From a gamma proteobacterium symbiont of Taylorina sp. (GTDB lineage Bacteria > Pseudomonadota > Gammaproteobacteria > GRL18): a stretch of 64,000 nt of DNA. The position numbers and the translations under genes were made by a program. The stretch lies in assembly GCA_025655455.1 (NCBI GenBank), contig JAHXIV010000050.1, positions 79,208 to 143,207 on the forward strand, written 5' to 3'. Each line of letters begins with the position of its first letter. The first letter of the stretch is position 1. Below, piece after piece: positions 57,260 through 64,000 of this stretch. The notes under the pieces are model-generated. The model was not told the origin of the DNA. It did no database searches and saw only the letters and a list, made by a program, of their open reading frames with translations.

Positions 57260-57935
57260 TCAGATAATTATTGAATGTCGGGATCTGACACAATGCTTTG
57301 ATGAAGGAGAAAATCAGGTTGAGGTGTTTCAGAATGTCGATCTGAAAATTTATACAGGAGAATGTCTGGCCATAGTAGGAGCTTCAGGTTCAGGAAAAAG
57401 TACCCTATTGTATATGATGGGCGGGCTGGATAAAATTAAATCAGGACAGGTACTGCTTGATGGTCTGGATATCAGCCGGTTGAATGCAAAAAAACTGGGT
57501 ATGCTGAGGAATAAAACACTGGGCTTTGTGTATCAGTTTCATCATCTGCTGCCGGAATTTACTGCTCTGGAAAATGTGGCTATGCCCTTGTTAATTCGTG
57601 GTGATAATACGAGCATAGCAAAGGCTAAGGCAGCTGATTTATTAGCACAGGTAGGTTTAGAAAATAGAATGAAACATAAGCCGGGTGAATTGTCAGGAGG
57701 GGAAAGGCAGCGTGCAGCCATTGCACGAGCCTTAGTGACAGAACCAAAATGCCTGCTGGCAGATGAACCAACAGGTAATCTGGATAATACTAATTCACAA
57801 CAGATTTATGATTTACTGATAAAACTCAATAAAGAAATGGATACCAGCTTGGTTCTGGTCACCCATGATGAGCACCTGGCATCTAAAATGGACAAGGTTT
57901 TGCTATTGAGTGGTGGTCATTTACTTGAAACTTAA
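57252..57935 (+). CDS. lolD: Lipoprotein-releasing ABC ATPase LolD
   Basis: The 227-residue ATPase has Walker A GASGSGKST, signature LSGGERQRAAIARAL, Walker B CLLADEPTGNLD and the H-loop VTHDE. The start is the ATG in the ATGAGTAA overlap with the permease. The frame is open 12 codons further upstream, but that region is in the lolC end. Confidence 0.95.
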   Translation: MSNQIIIECRDLTQCFDEGENQVEVFQNVDLKIYTGECLAIVGASGSGKSTLLYMMGGLDKIKSGQVLLDGLDISRLNAKKLGMLRNKTLGFVYQFHHLLPEFTALENVAMPLLIRGDNTSIAKAKAADLLAQVGLENRMKHKPGELSGGERQRAAIARALVTEPKCLLADEPTGNLDNTNSQQIYDLLIKLNKEMDTSLVLVTHDEHLASKMDKVLLLSGGHLLET

Positions 57936-57955
57936 AAAATTTGTTTTAAGAATCC

Positions 57956-58906
57956 CTAAAAATGTTTTGTTTTTCCTTTCCAGGGTTCTCCCTTTTTCAT
58001 AATATTATGCATCAGTGTACTCACCATAGAATGCAGTTCTTCGGTAGGATGTTCAAACTCTAAAGCCATCTGGAACATGCTGATACCGGATACCTCTACC
58101 AGTTCCTGACGTATGGCGTGTGCCCGAAGGTTAAGACTATAGCTTTCATCAGTCCCTTCCAGTTGGATTTGAATGGATTCATTGAGATCTATCGGATCCG
58201 GCATAGTAATCATCATACCGCCCTTAGAAATGTCTTCCAGAGTGGACTTCAGCTCATCAATATCCCAGAATGTAACATCAATACGATGAGCAAAACGGGT
58301 ATGCTTGCGATGTGTATCATGTGTTGAATTGAGTAATAGTTCCAGCAGGTTATCCAGCCTGGATTCATCTTTCGGGTGTAGTATAGAAAAGCGCACAGAA
58401 GTATTGTACATTCCGCCATATTCCCAGGAACGTATAATAGTCGCCTTGATATCAATATCACCGCCATCATGATAAGGCAGTGATAAATCCAGAACCTCCC
58501 CATCATTACCCAGTGGTTCTTTGGTTCGTATACGCACGCCGCCCCAGGAAATATTGGTTAAGCTGCCCTGCCATTCCTTAGCAATGGAGGGTGAAGTGAT
58601 TTTAATGAGTGATGATACCTTGAGACGAGGCTGGGTTCTTTTTTCTTCCAATACAGCGGAACTTTTTACTGCAGCCATGTAGATTTTAACTAGTGCTAAA
58701 GCCTCTTTATAGATACGATTACCATCCTGAATAAGATGTTTATTATCGCTTTCATTGCCATCACCCATCACAATGGATAGAGCATCCATTAATGGTACCT
58801 CGGCATTTTTTTCTCTGTGCTGAGCTAAACTGATTGCCAGCATATGTATGCAATCAGTCAATTGTTTTGTTGAAGGGAGGGTATTAGTATCCTGATTTAT
58901 ATTCAT
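57956..58906 (-). CDS. Double PilZ-domain c-di-GMP receptor
   Basis: The 316-residue product has an N-terminal helical part (about 1-90) and two PilZ domains in tandem. The first has RTQPR and, after about 30 residues, NISWGG; the second has RKHTR and DISKGG. Both therefore keep the RxxxR and (D/N)xSxxG c-di-GMP motifs. There is no other output domain. It probably relays c-di-GMP to a partner protein. It is convergent with lolD, 20 bp away, and follows sthA. Confidence 0.87.
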   Translation of the reverse strand: MNINQDTNTLPSTKQLTDCIHMLAISLAQHREKNAEVPLMDALSIVMGDGNESDNKHLIQDGNRIYKEALALVKIYMAAVKSSAVLEEKRTQPRLKVSSLIKITSPSIAKEWQGSLTNISWGGVRIRTKEPLGNDGEVLDLSLPYHDGGDIDIKATIIRSWEYGGMYNTSVRFSILHPKDESRLDNLLELLLNSTHDTHRKHTRFAHRIDVTFWDIDELKSTLEDISKGGMMITMPDPIDLNESIQIQLEGTDESYSLNLRAHAIRQELVEVSGISMFQMALEFEHPTEELHSMVSTLMHNIMKKGEPWKGKTKHF

Positions 58907-58926
58907 AATTTATCTTTGATAAACAA

Positions 58927-60312
58927 TCAATTTAAGCGATTCCAGGCATCAAGAGCGGCAATTTTATAGGCTTCGGCTAAAGTTGGATAATTGAATACAT
59001 TCTCAAGGAAATAGTCAAGTCCTCCATTAAGTACCAGGGCTGCCTGGCCTATATGAATGAGTTCGGTTGCTCCCTCTCCAATGATATGAACGCCCAGCAG
59101 TTCATGTTTTTCCAGACTAAAAATAAGTTTCAATATTCCGTGTTCCAGTCCCATAATCTGACCTCGAGCTGTTTCACGAAGTCGCGCGATGCCAACTTCA
59201 TAGGGGATATTCTTTTTAGTCAGTTCCTGTTCGGTTAGACCCACCATACTCATTTCAGGAACGGCAAATATTCCAAAGGGGAAGTTTTCCAGTTTATTAT
59301 TAATATTCTGACCAAAGGCATGACAGGCAACCTGACGTCCCTGTTCCATGGCTGTAGAGGCAAGACTGGGAAAGCCAATAATATCCCCCGCTGCATAAAT
59401 ATGCGGCTGACTTGACTGATAATTCTCATTAACCTGAATAAGATGACGGCTATTAAGCTCAACGCCTGCAGCTTCAAGATTCAGGCTTTGAGTGTTGCCG
59501 GAACGTCCTGCTGCCACTAAAACCACATCTGAATGTAATTGCTTACCGCTTTTAAGCACAGTGAGAACTGAACAATCTTCCTGATAGGTGATAGTTTCTA
59601 CCTGTTCTCCGAGACGGACAATCATTCCTTGATCACGAAATTGATGAATCAGTTCATCAGTCAGTTCTTTGTCCATAAAACCAAGAAGACTATCACGACC
59701 ATCTATAAGATTAACCTCAACATCAAGTGCACTAAAGATAGAGGCATATTCAACACCGATAACACCGGCACCAATAACCGTCATAGAACGTGGCAGCTCT
59801 TCCAGATCCAGTATATTATCACTGTCGATAACCTTGCCGCAGTCAAATGGATAACTTTCAGGATGAACCGGATAAGTGCCGGTTGCAATCAAGAAACTAT
59901 CAGCCTGAATTTCAATCACCTTCCCCTTGTCATCTTTTACCTGAACGTGTTTTTCATCTGTAAACGTTGCTGTGCCATTAAAAAGTTGAATTCCGTTACG
60001 ATTTAACTGATGTAAGATAACCTCCTCTTCACGTTGTATTGTGGTGTTGAGTCGTTGTTTAAGATCAGCCATGGTCAGATCATCCTTCAGGCGATATCCC
60101 TGCCCATAAAAGCCTCTCTGGCTGTAGCCGCTAAGGTAGAGGACGGCCTCACGCATTGTTTTACTGGGCACTGTACCAGTATGCAGACAAACACCGCCGA
60201 TATCAGTGCGGCGATCAACAATGGCGACTTTTTTCCCCAGTTTAGCTGCCTGAATAGCTGCTTTCTGGCCTGCAGGGCCTGATCCAATGACTAGAAAATT
60301 AAAATTATGCAT
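58927..60312 (-). CDS. sthA: Soluble pyridine nucleotide transhydrogenase SthA
   Basis: The 461-residue flavoprotein has the FAD site VIGSGPAGQKAAIQAAKLG, then GGVCLHTGTVPSKTMREAV where the second redox Cys of lipoamide dehydrogenases is absent (Thr), as in SthA. The NAD site is VIGAGVIGVEYASIFSAL, FAD again in YAAGDIIGFPSLASTAMEQG, and the end carries the dimer domain (HIIGEGATELIHIG). It balances NADPH and NADH. Confidence 0.93.
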   Translation of the reverse strand: MHNFNFLVIGSGPAGQKAAIQAAKLGKKVAIVDRRTDIGGVCLHTGTVPSKTMREAVLYLSGYSQRGFYGQGYRLKDDLTMADLKQRLNTTIQREEEVILHQLNRNGIQLFNGTATFTDEKHVQVKDDKGKVIEIQADSFLIATGTYPVHPESYPFDCGKVIDSDNILDLEELPRSMTVIGAGVIGVEYASIFSALDVEVNLIDGRDSLLGFMDKELTDELIHQFRDQGMIVRLGEQVETITYQEDCSVLTVLKSGKQLHSDVVLVAAGRSGNTQSLNLEAAGVELNSRHLIQVNENYQSSQPHIYAAGDIIGFPSLASTAMEQGRQVACHAFGQNINNKLENFPFGIFAVPEMSMVGLTEQELTKKNIPYEVGIARLRETARGQIMGLEHGILKLIFSLEKHELLGVHIIGEGATELIHIGQAALVLNGGLDYFLENVFNYPTLAEAYKIAALDAWNRLN

Positions 60313-60402
60313 GAGTTTTTTCCTTAATGAACGACTGTATATTATATTTTTTACTCACTCAGCACCTGTCTGTCTACACAACAGGGTAGTTGAAGAATAA
60401 AA

Positions 60403-61065
60403 CTAGTGTGAAAGCAGGCGAATGTAGCTGATTAAGGCATCTACGTCACTTTGACTTAGAATATTGCGCCATGCGGGCATAAACCTACCCTTACCGTCCA
60501 GGATGCTATTGGCTAGTTCCTGATTGTTAAGTTTATTGGTTTCATTCGGGTTAGTATGATCCATTGGCATTATACCCATTAATTGCGTCATAACACCATC
60601 TCCATCACCTTCTATACCATGACAAACCTGACAGTATTGCTGGTAAAGATTAAAACCTACTTTCGGATCGCCCATCAGTTCATACTTTGCACTGCCGAGA
60701 AAGCGTAAATAGGCAATTAAAGCTTTTATTTGTTCCTCAGTAAATATATCCTTCCACTCCGGCATTGCATCGCTGAGCAGGTTGTGACGGTCACGACCAG
60801 TAATAGTTTGTCGGCCTTTACCAGTAATAATTTTTGTTAAAATAGTGTCGCTTCTGGAACGTACAGTTGTGGTTAAGTTTGCCGGGTGAATATCCATGGC
60901 TTTTGCTAAAGCACCATCACCTTTACCTTCTGTGCCATGACATAATTGACAATAAGAAACATAAAGTCTTCTTCCCTCATAAGCCGGAGGGGGATTTGAA
61001 TATGACTGAACCGGTGCTAATATGATTAATATAAATAAAACAACTGGATGAACAATTTGTTTCAT
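60403..61065 (-). CDS. Periplasmic dihaem cytochrome c
   Basis: The product (220 residues) has a signal peptide and two CxxCH haem sites, CQLCHGTEGKGDGALAKAM and CQVCHGIEGDGDGVMTQL, in two similar halves, each with a downstream Met ligand candidate (DAMPEW, RFMPAW). This is a tandem class I cytochrome c (cytochrome c4-like). The ATG at 61065 is chosen because GGAG lies 6 bp before it; a TTG four codons upstream lies on that site. It probably carries electrons to a terminal oxidase. Confidence 0.9.
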   Translation of the reverse strand: MKQIVHPVVLFILIILAPVQSYSNPPPAYEGRRLYVSYCQLCHGTEGKGDGALAKAMDIHPANLTTTVRSRSDTILTKIITGKGRQTITGRDRHNLLSDAMPEWKDIFTEEQIKALIAYLRFLGSAKYELMGDPKVGFNLYQQYCQVCHGIEGDGDGVMTQLMGIMPMDHTNPNETNKLNNQELANSILDGKGRFMPAWRNILSQSDVDALISYIRLLSH

Positions 61066-61095
61066 AATTAACTCCAATAAAATAAGATAGATTTA

Positions 61096-61180
61096 GAGCC
61101 ATCAGCCAAGCTTGAATTTGGCCACCACCATTGTAATAATATAAATTTTTACACAATGATGATGGAAAAATTTAAGTTAC
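61096..61180 (+). repeat. R1-related palindromic repeat upstream of cytochrome gene
   Basis: GAGCCATCAGCCAAGCTTGA, then TTTGGCCACCACCATTGT, pairs with ACAATGATGATGG and AAATTTAAG; the outer CTTGAATTT and AAATTTAAG also pair. It is closest to the copy at 28549-28636. It lies in the 283-bp gap between the cytochrome gene and the DUF4124-like gene, so it could affect either promoter. Confidence 0.7.
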
Positions 61181-61360
61181 TTAGAGTATAAGCTTTGATT
61201 TTGTAAATATCTATTTAAAAGCCTGATATTTCTTTCTAAATAAGCATAATAACGCTATGATAAATTATATAAATTAACTTAACAGGATTCTTATCCATTG
61301 ATTTTAGAGGTTTTAGATTTAAGTTTAATACTCCTTTAGTGAATTAATCAGGACATAAAA

Positions 61361-61798
61361 ATGAATAAAAATAATCAGCTACTGAAATTAATTGTATTAT
61401 CGCTTGCTTCATTAAGCTCGATGCCGGTGTTTTCTGTACAGGATGTTTATGAATATCAAAACAAGGAAGGGGTGACTGAGTTTACGGATAAGATGAAAGC
61501 TAATAAAAAACCTGAAAAACACATTCAAATTCAAAAAATGACACCGGAGCAGGAAATTCAGAGCAAAGAAAAACTGGATGAGATAATGGCAAAGGATGAG
61601 AAGCTGGATAAGAGACTGGCAAAGGAGAAAGAACTGGAAGAGGAACGTCTTGAGAAACAAAAAAAATCCAGACAGGAAGAACTTAAGCAGCAACCTTCAA
61701 ATTCAAATAATGATAACAGGTATTCTGCACCAAGAGTAACTCCAAAATATAAAAACAGACCAAGATTAAGAATTGGCTCTGAGCAGGATGTCAAATAG
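61361..61798 (+). CDS. DUF4124-like secreted protein with charged coiled coil
   Basis: The 145-residue product has a signal peptide (to about FS-VQD), a short DUF4124-type segment (VYEYQNKEGVTEFTDK, where a Y-x-x-D/E-x-x-G-x-x-x-F-T/S-D pattern is usual), then about 55 residues of very high Lys/Glu content forming a likely coiled coil, and a Pro/Arg-rich end. Function unknown. The stop joins directly to a tandem 17-bp repeat. Confidence 0.75.
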   Translation: MNKNNQLLKLIVLSLASLSSMPVFSVQDVYEYQNKEGVTEFTDKMKANKKPEKHIQIQKMTPEQEIQSKEKLDEIMAKDEKLDKRLAKEKELEEERLEKQKKSRQEELKQQPSNSNNDNRYSAPRVTPKYKNRPRLRIGSEQDVK

Positions 61799-61850
61799 GA
61801 TCATGTCAGCAAATAGGAGCCATCAGCAAATAGGGGCCACCAGCAAATAA
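61799..61850 (+). repeat. Three tandem 17-18 bp units (CAGCAAATA type)
   Basis: GATCATGTCAGCAAATAG, GAGCCATCAGCAAATAG and GGGCCACCAGCAAATAA run in tandem from the base after the DUF4124-like stop. The second unit GAGCCATCAGC matches the outer end of R1 repeats (GAGCCGTCAGCAAAT), so the array may have grown from an R1 end. Confidence 0.75.
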
Positions 61851-61914
61851 GAGCAGAGCCAATGCTTTATGTCATATGACTCCGTTCAGGTCTGTATGGT
61901 GAACAGGAGCCTGT

Positions 61915-62118
61915 CTAATAAACCCTTAGCTGGTGTCTCTGTCTGAGATAATGGTGTAATAGAAAGCAATCATTTTCGTCATCATAGTGAGATTTATCTT
62001 CTACAAACCATACTCCATCATCATTTTTGAACCCTTTCAGTTTTTTTGCTTTAACTAAATTTATGACATTTAAATAAGTTTGATGAGTTTTTGTTGCGAA
62101 ACTACGAGCACTCTGCAT
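61915..62118 (-). CDS. Small protein with excisionase-like helix-turn-helix pattern
   Basis: The 67-residue product has TYLNVINLVKAKKLKGFKND and VWFVED, similar to the helix-turn-helix plus wing of MerR/excisionase-type small DNA-binding proteins (x-V-x-x-L-I-x-x-G-K-L-x-G-x-K-x-G-x-x-W). GGAGGG lies 8 bp before the ATG, a strong ribosome site, so translation is likely. The C-terminus is His/Asp-rich. No integrase or toxin is adjacent. The DNA-binding role is an inference. Confidence 0.55.
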   Translation of the reverse strand: MQSARSFATKTHQTYLNVINLVKAKKLKGFKNDDGVWFVEDKSHYDDENDCFLLHHYLRQRHQLRVY

Positions 62119-62266
62119 TTTGTTTTCCCTCCATTACTTTTAACTTCATGTAGTAATGATACGCAAAACGAGGGTATGCTGCTTGTCTATATGCGCCAAT
62201 CTTTTGTCTTTTTAAGACATAATTACTAGGATAATGACTTATTTACGGAAATAACAACCTAAAGTC

Positions 62267-63391
62267 CTAAAAAGCGGGGGTGGTGATCAGGTTGCTAAAA
62301 TTACTGCTGCAATTATTTTGTAGTGATTGTGCTATCATATAAAACTTAACATCTTTCGGGACAGGTCCCAGCGTAACACTATTAGAATCAACAAAATCAT
62401 AGTGAAGCAGCGGGGTTGCGTCGGGATAGGGAGCATAATAGATTCTATAGCCAGTAACATCGTCTATTTTTTTATTAGAAGCTGTTTCAATAGTTAAGGT
62501 GAGTTGTTGCTTAGTAATATTTTTCTGAACAGAAAGTCTGGGGGCTGAAGAACTGTCTTTGCACACATGGGATTGAATAAAGTTATTATAACGTGAGACC
62601 CGAGTGTAAACGCCAAAAAAATCTGCTTCAGCACAGCCAATACCAAAACTGACAATCCCTATCTGTTTCCAGCCTGCTCCACCTTCATGGTGAATGACAA
62701 GCGGCCCTCCGCTGTCACCGGTACAGGCATCGATACCGCCCTGTTCAAATCCGGCACAAATCATATTGAGAGTGATATCAATTCCATATTCTTTGTAATT
62801 ATCAGAGCAATCCTGAAAATCAGCAATGGGCAGCTGTGCCTGCCTTAACAGAGTGTTTTGATAACGTTGAGTAGTACCCCAACCTAAAACAGTTGCCGGT
62901 TCCCATGATGATCGGATTGGCGCATTAAAATATTGTCCGGGCACACTGACAGGTGGAATATCAACAATGGGAGAATCCAGTTGTAATAGAGCGATGTCAT
63001 TATTATCACTTGAATAAGAGTAATCAGGATGTATGATCGTACTGATTACCTCACGCGTGATGGTATCTTCATCTGTCTTTAAGAGATCGGACTGTTTGAA
63101 TAATGCTGTAATTTTCAGATTACTGGCATTTTGGCCACTATAATCATAAAGGCAGTGTGCTGCTGTCATTAACCATTGTGAGTCAATTAATGAAGCACCG
63201 CAAAAGTGGTTATTATTTTGATCAATTAAGGCCACTACCCATGACCACTCATTGATATCAGATGTACTATTGGTACTGAAATTAACAATGCTTCCCCCGA
63301 TAATTCGCTTTTGATAGTCTGGAGAAATATCAGCAAATACAGGTTGATATGCAAATAGTAAAAAAAAGATAATAATAGTTTTATATGACAT
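62267..63391 (-). CDS. Secreted trypsin-like serine protease (S1)
   Basis: The 374-residue product has a signal peptide (cleavage after VFA near residue 20) and a short propeptide up to R29/IIGG. The catalytic triad is His79 (TAAHC), Asp132 (NNDIALL) and Ser228 (TGDSGGPL). Asp222, six residues before Ser, predicts cleavage after Arg/Lys. Six or more Cys suggest disulfides. A beta-rich C-terminal extension (about 285-374) is not part of the S1 fold. It is divergent from the exoprotein gene that follows. Confidence 0.92.
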   Translation of the reverse strand: MSYKTIIIFFLLFAYQPVFADISPDYQKRIIGGSIVNFSTNSTSDINEWSWVVALIDQNNNHFCGASLIDSQWLMTAAHCLYDYSGQNASNLKITALFKQSDLLKTDEDTITREVISTIIHPDYSYSSDNNDIALLQLDSPIVDIPPVSVPGQYFNAPIRSSWEPATVLGWGTTQRYQNTLLRQAQLPIADFQDCSDNYKEYGIDITLNMICAGFEQGGIDACTGDSGGPLVIHHEGGAGWKQIGIVSFGIGCAEADFFGVYTRVSRYNNFIQSHVCKDSSSAPRLSVQKNITKQQLTLTIETASNKKIDDVTGYRIYYAPYPDATPLLHYDFVDSNSVTLGPVPKDVKFYMIAQSLQNNCSSNFSNLITTPAF

Positions 63392-63562
63392 AGGGTAATT
63401 TTAGTTTAAATTTAGCTATTAATCAATGTGTTATGATGAGCACTGGTTCACACTACAGGAAATACTTTATTTTAAATTGAAATATTTATGTTATATGAGA
63501 GCTTTATAGTATGATGGAAATGCTCAGGAATGTTCACGAAATAATTTTTTGGCGGCCAAATT

Positions 63563-64000
63563 ATGTCTTTCTTATATAACCTTACTTTCAATAAAATTCT
63601 GCTTTTTGCTATTACTTTTATTTTATCCTGTGGTGTGCTGTATGCAGAAATAATAACTGATGGCAGTACTGGTGCAAAATTAAACATTCAAGGACCTGAT
63701 TATTCAATTAGCGAACAATTGGGCACAAGAGCGGGAGATAACCTTTACCATAGCTTTCAGTCTTTTAACCTGAAAAGTAATGAGTCTGCAGTATTTACAG
63801 GAAGCAACTCAATTAAAAATGTCATTAGCCGGGTGACGGGTGGAGATGTATCTACCATCAATGGCTTAATTTCTTCTCAAATTGGCTATCAGGGTTTTTA
63901 TTTTATTAATTCATCAGGCATTGTTTTTGGCAACAATGCCAGTATTGATGTGCCTGCTTCTTTTTATGCTTCAACTTCTAATCATCTCTCTTTTTCAAAT
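63563..64000 (+). CDS. Two-partner-secretion exoprotein, filamentous haemagglutinin-type (5' part)
   Basis: The frame runs off the window end; 146 codons are visible. A signal peptide (hydrophobic stretch to about YAE) leads into a TPS domain: GAKLNIQGPDYSISEQLGTR, then GDNLYHSFQSFNL, then SRVTGGDVSTINGLISS and YFINSSGIVFGNNASIDVPASFYAST, the usual NPNGI-FG and (A/V)-SF-AST pattern. Such proteins are exported by a TpsB/FhaC-type porin and act as adhesins or toxins. TpsB is not in the window. Confidence 0.9.
   Translation, partial: MSFLYNLTFNKILLFAITFILSCGVLYAEIITDGSTGAKLNIQGPDYSISEQLGTRAGDNLYHSFQSFNLKSNESAVFTGSNSIKNVISRVTGGDVSTINGLISSQIGYQGFYFINSSGIVFGNNASIDVPASFYASTSNHLSFSN

Overview
The window reads as chromosome of a low-GC gammaproteobacterium. 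The evidence is the lpoA-yraN-diaA-dolP set divergent from rsmI, the yggT-proC-yggS / pilT-pilU / pyrC'-pyrB-pyrR-ruvX-yqgE-tonB ... gshB block (an order known from Pseudomonas), ubiTUV, sthA, an RNase P RNA of the E. coli type and dTDP-rhamnose genes. An aquatic or sediment lifestyle with changing oxygen is an inference; the order cannot be fixed from the sequence alone. No tRNA, CRISPR array, prophage or complete transposase gene was seen.

Layout. 1-677: gene-free, with tandem and dispersed palindromic repeats. 678-4722: a periplasmic phosphate-binding-like protein, a porin and a membrane GGDEF-EAL protein in one tight operon. 4831-5406: a FimT/GspH pseudopilin. 5426-11808: an FAD oxidase, dolP, diaA, yraN, lpoA, then rsmI and rnpB. 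11862-16827: a VapB remnant, dtd with a dynamin-like GTPase, then yggT-proC-yggS. 16941-19230: the twitching ATPases pilT and pilU. 19231-19609: a pair of very long hairpins. 19610-28506: pyrimidine genes, ruvX, yqgE, tonB, a Gx transporter / NusG-II / ApbE group, gshB and rsmE. 28588-31759: ubiT, ubiU and ubiV for oxygen-independent ubiquinone synthesis, with an FNR-type site and three different repeat families inside the locus. 32062-47327: a 15-kb chemosensory cluster (four receptors, two CheW, STAS, CheA, CheR, CheB, CheY, CheD). 47812-51245: rfbBACD. 51345-57935: a lipoprotein, an amidase, a decayed gltS, a 1007-residue surface protein and lolC/E-lolD. 57956-61798: a double-PilZ protein, sthA, a dihaem cytochrome c and a DUF4124-like protein. 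61915-64000: a small HTH-like protein, a secreted trypsin-like protease and the start of a two-partner-secretion exoprotein.

The most unusual content is in the repeats. Four hairpin elements (19314-19422, 19464-19573, 30463-30581, 30726-30845) have 28-33 bp stems that are almost perfectly paired but unrelated in sequence between copies. Each stem closes a conserved 53-54 nt head that folds into two further 12-nt mini-hairpins, and the stems of these covary between copies. Each locus holds one copy in each orientation. A second family (GGGGTCRGAGTCAAATG inverted repeats, four copies) supplies stop codons, an N-terminal coding insert and apparently the -35 box of rnpB. A third, about 85 bp family sits at both ends of the window and forms the 3' end of ubiT. 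Arrays of eight 7-bp units lie just before cheW2 and cheB.

Several parts appear to share one theme, surface behaviour under changing redox conditions: PilT/PilU, chemoreceptors (one with two zinc-binding CZB domains), c-di-GMP enzymes and PilZ receptors, and anaerobic quinone synthesis. That link is an inference from gene content.
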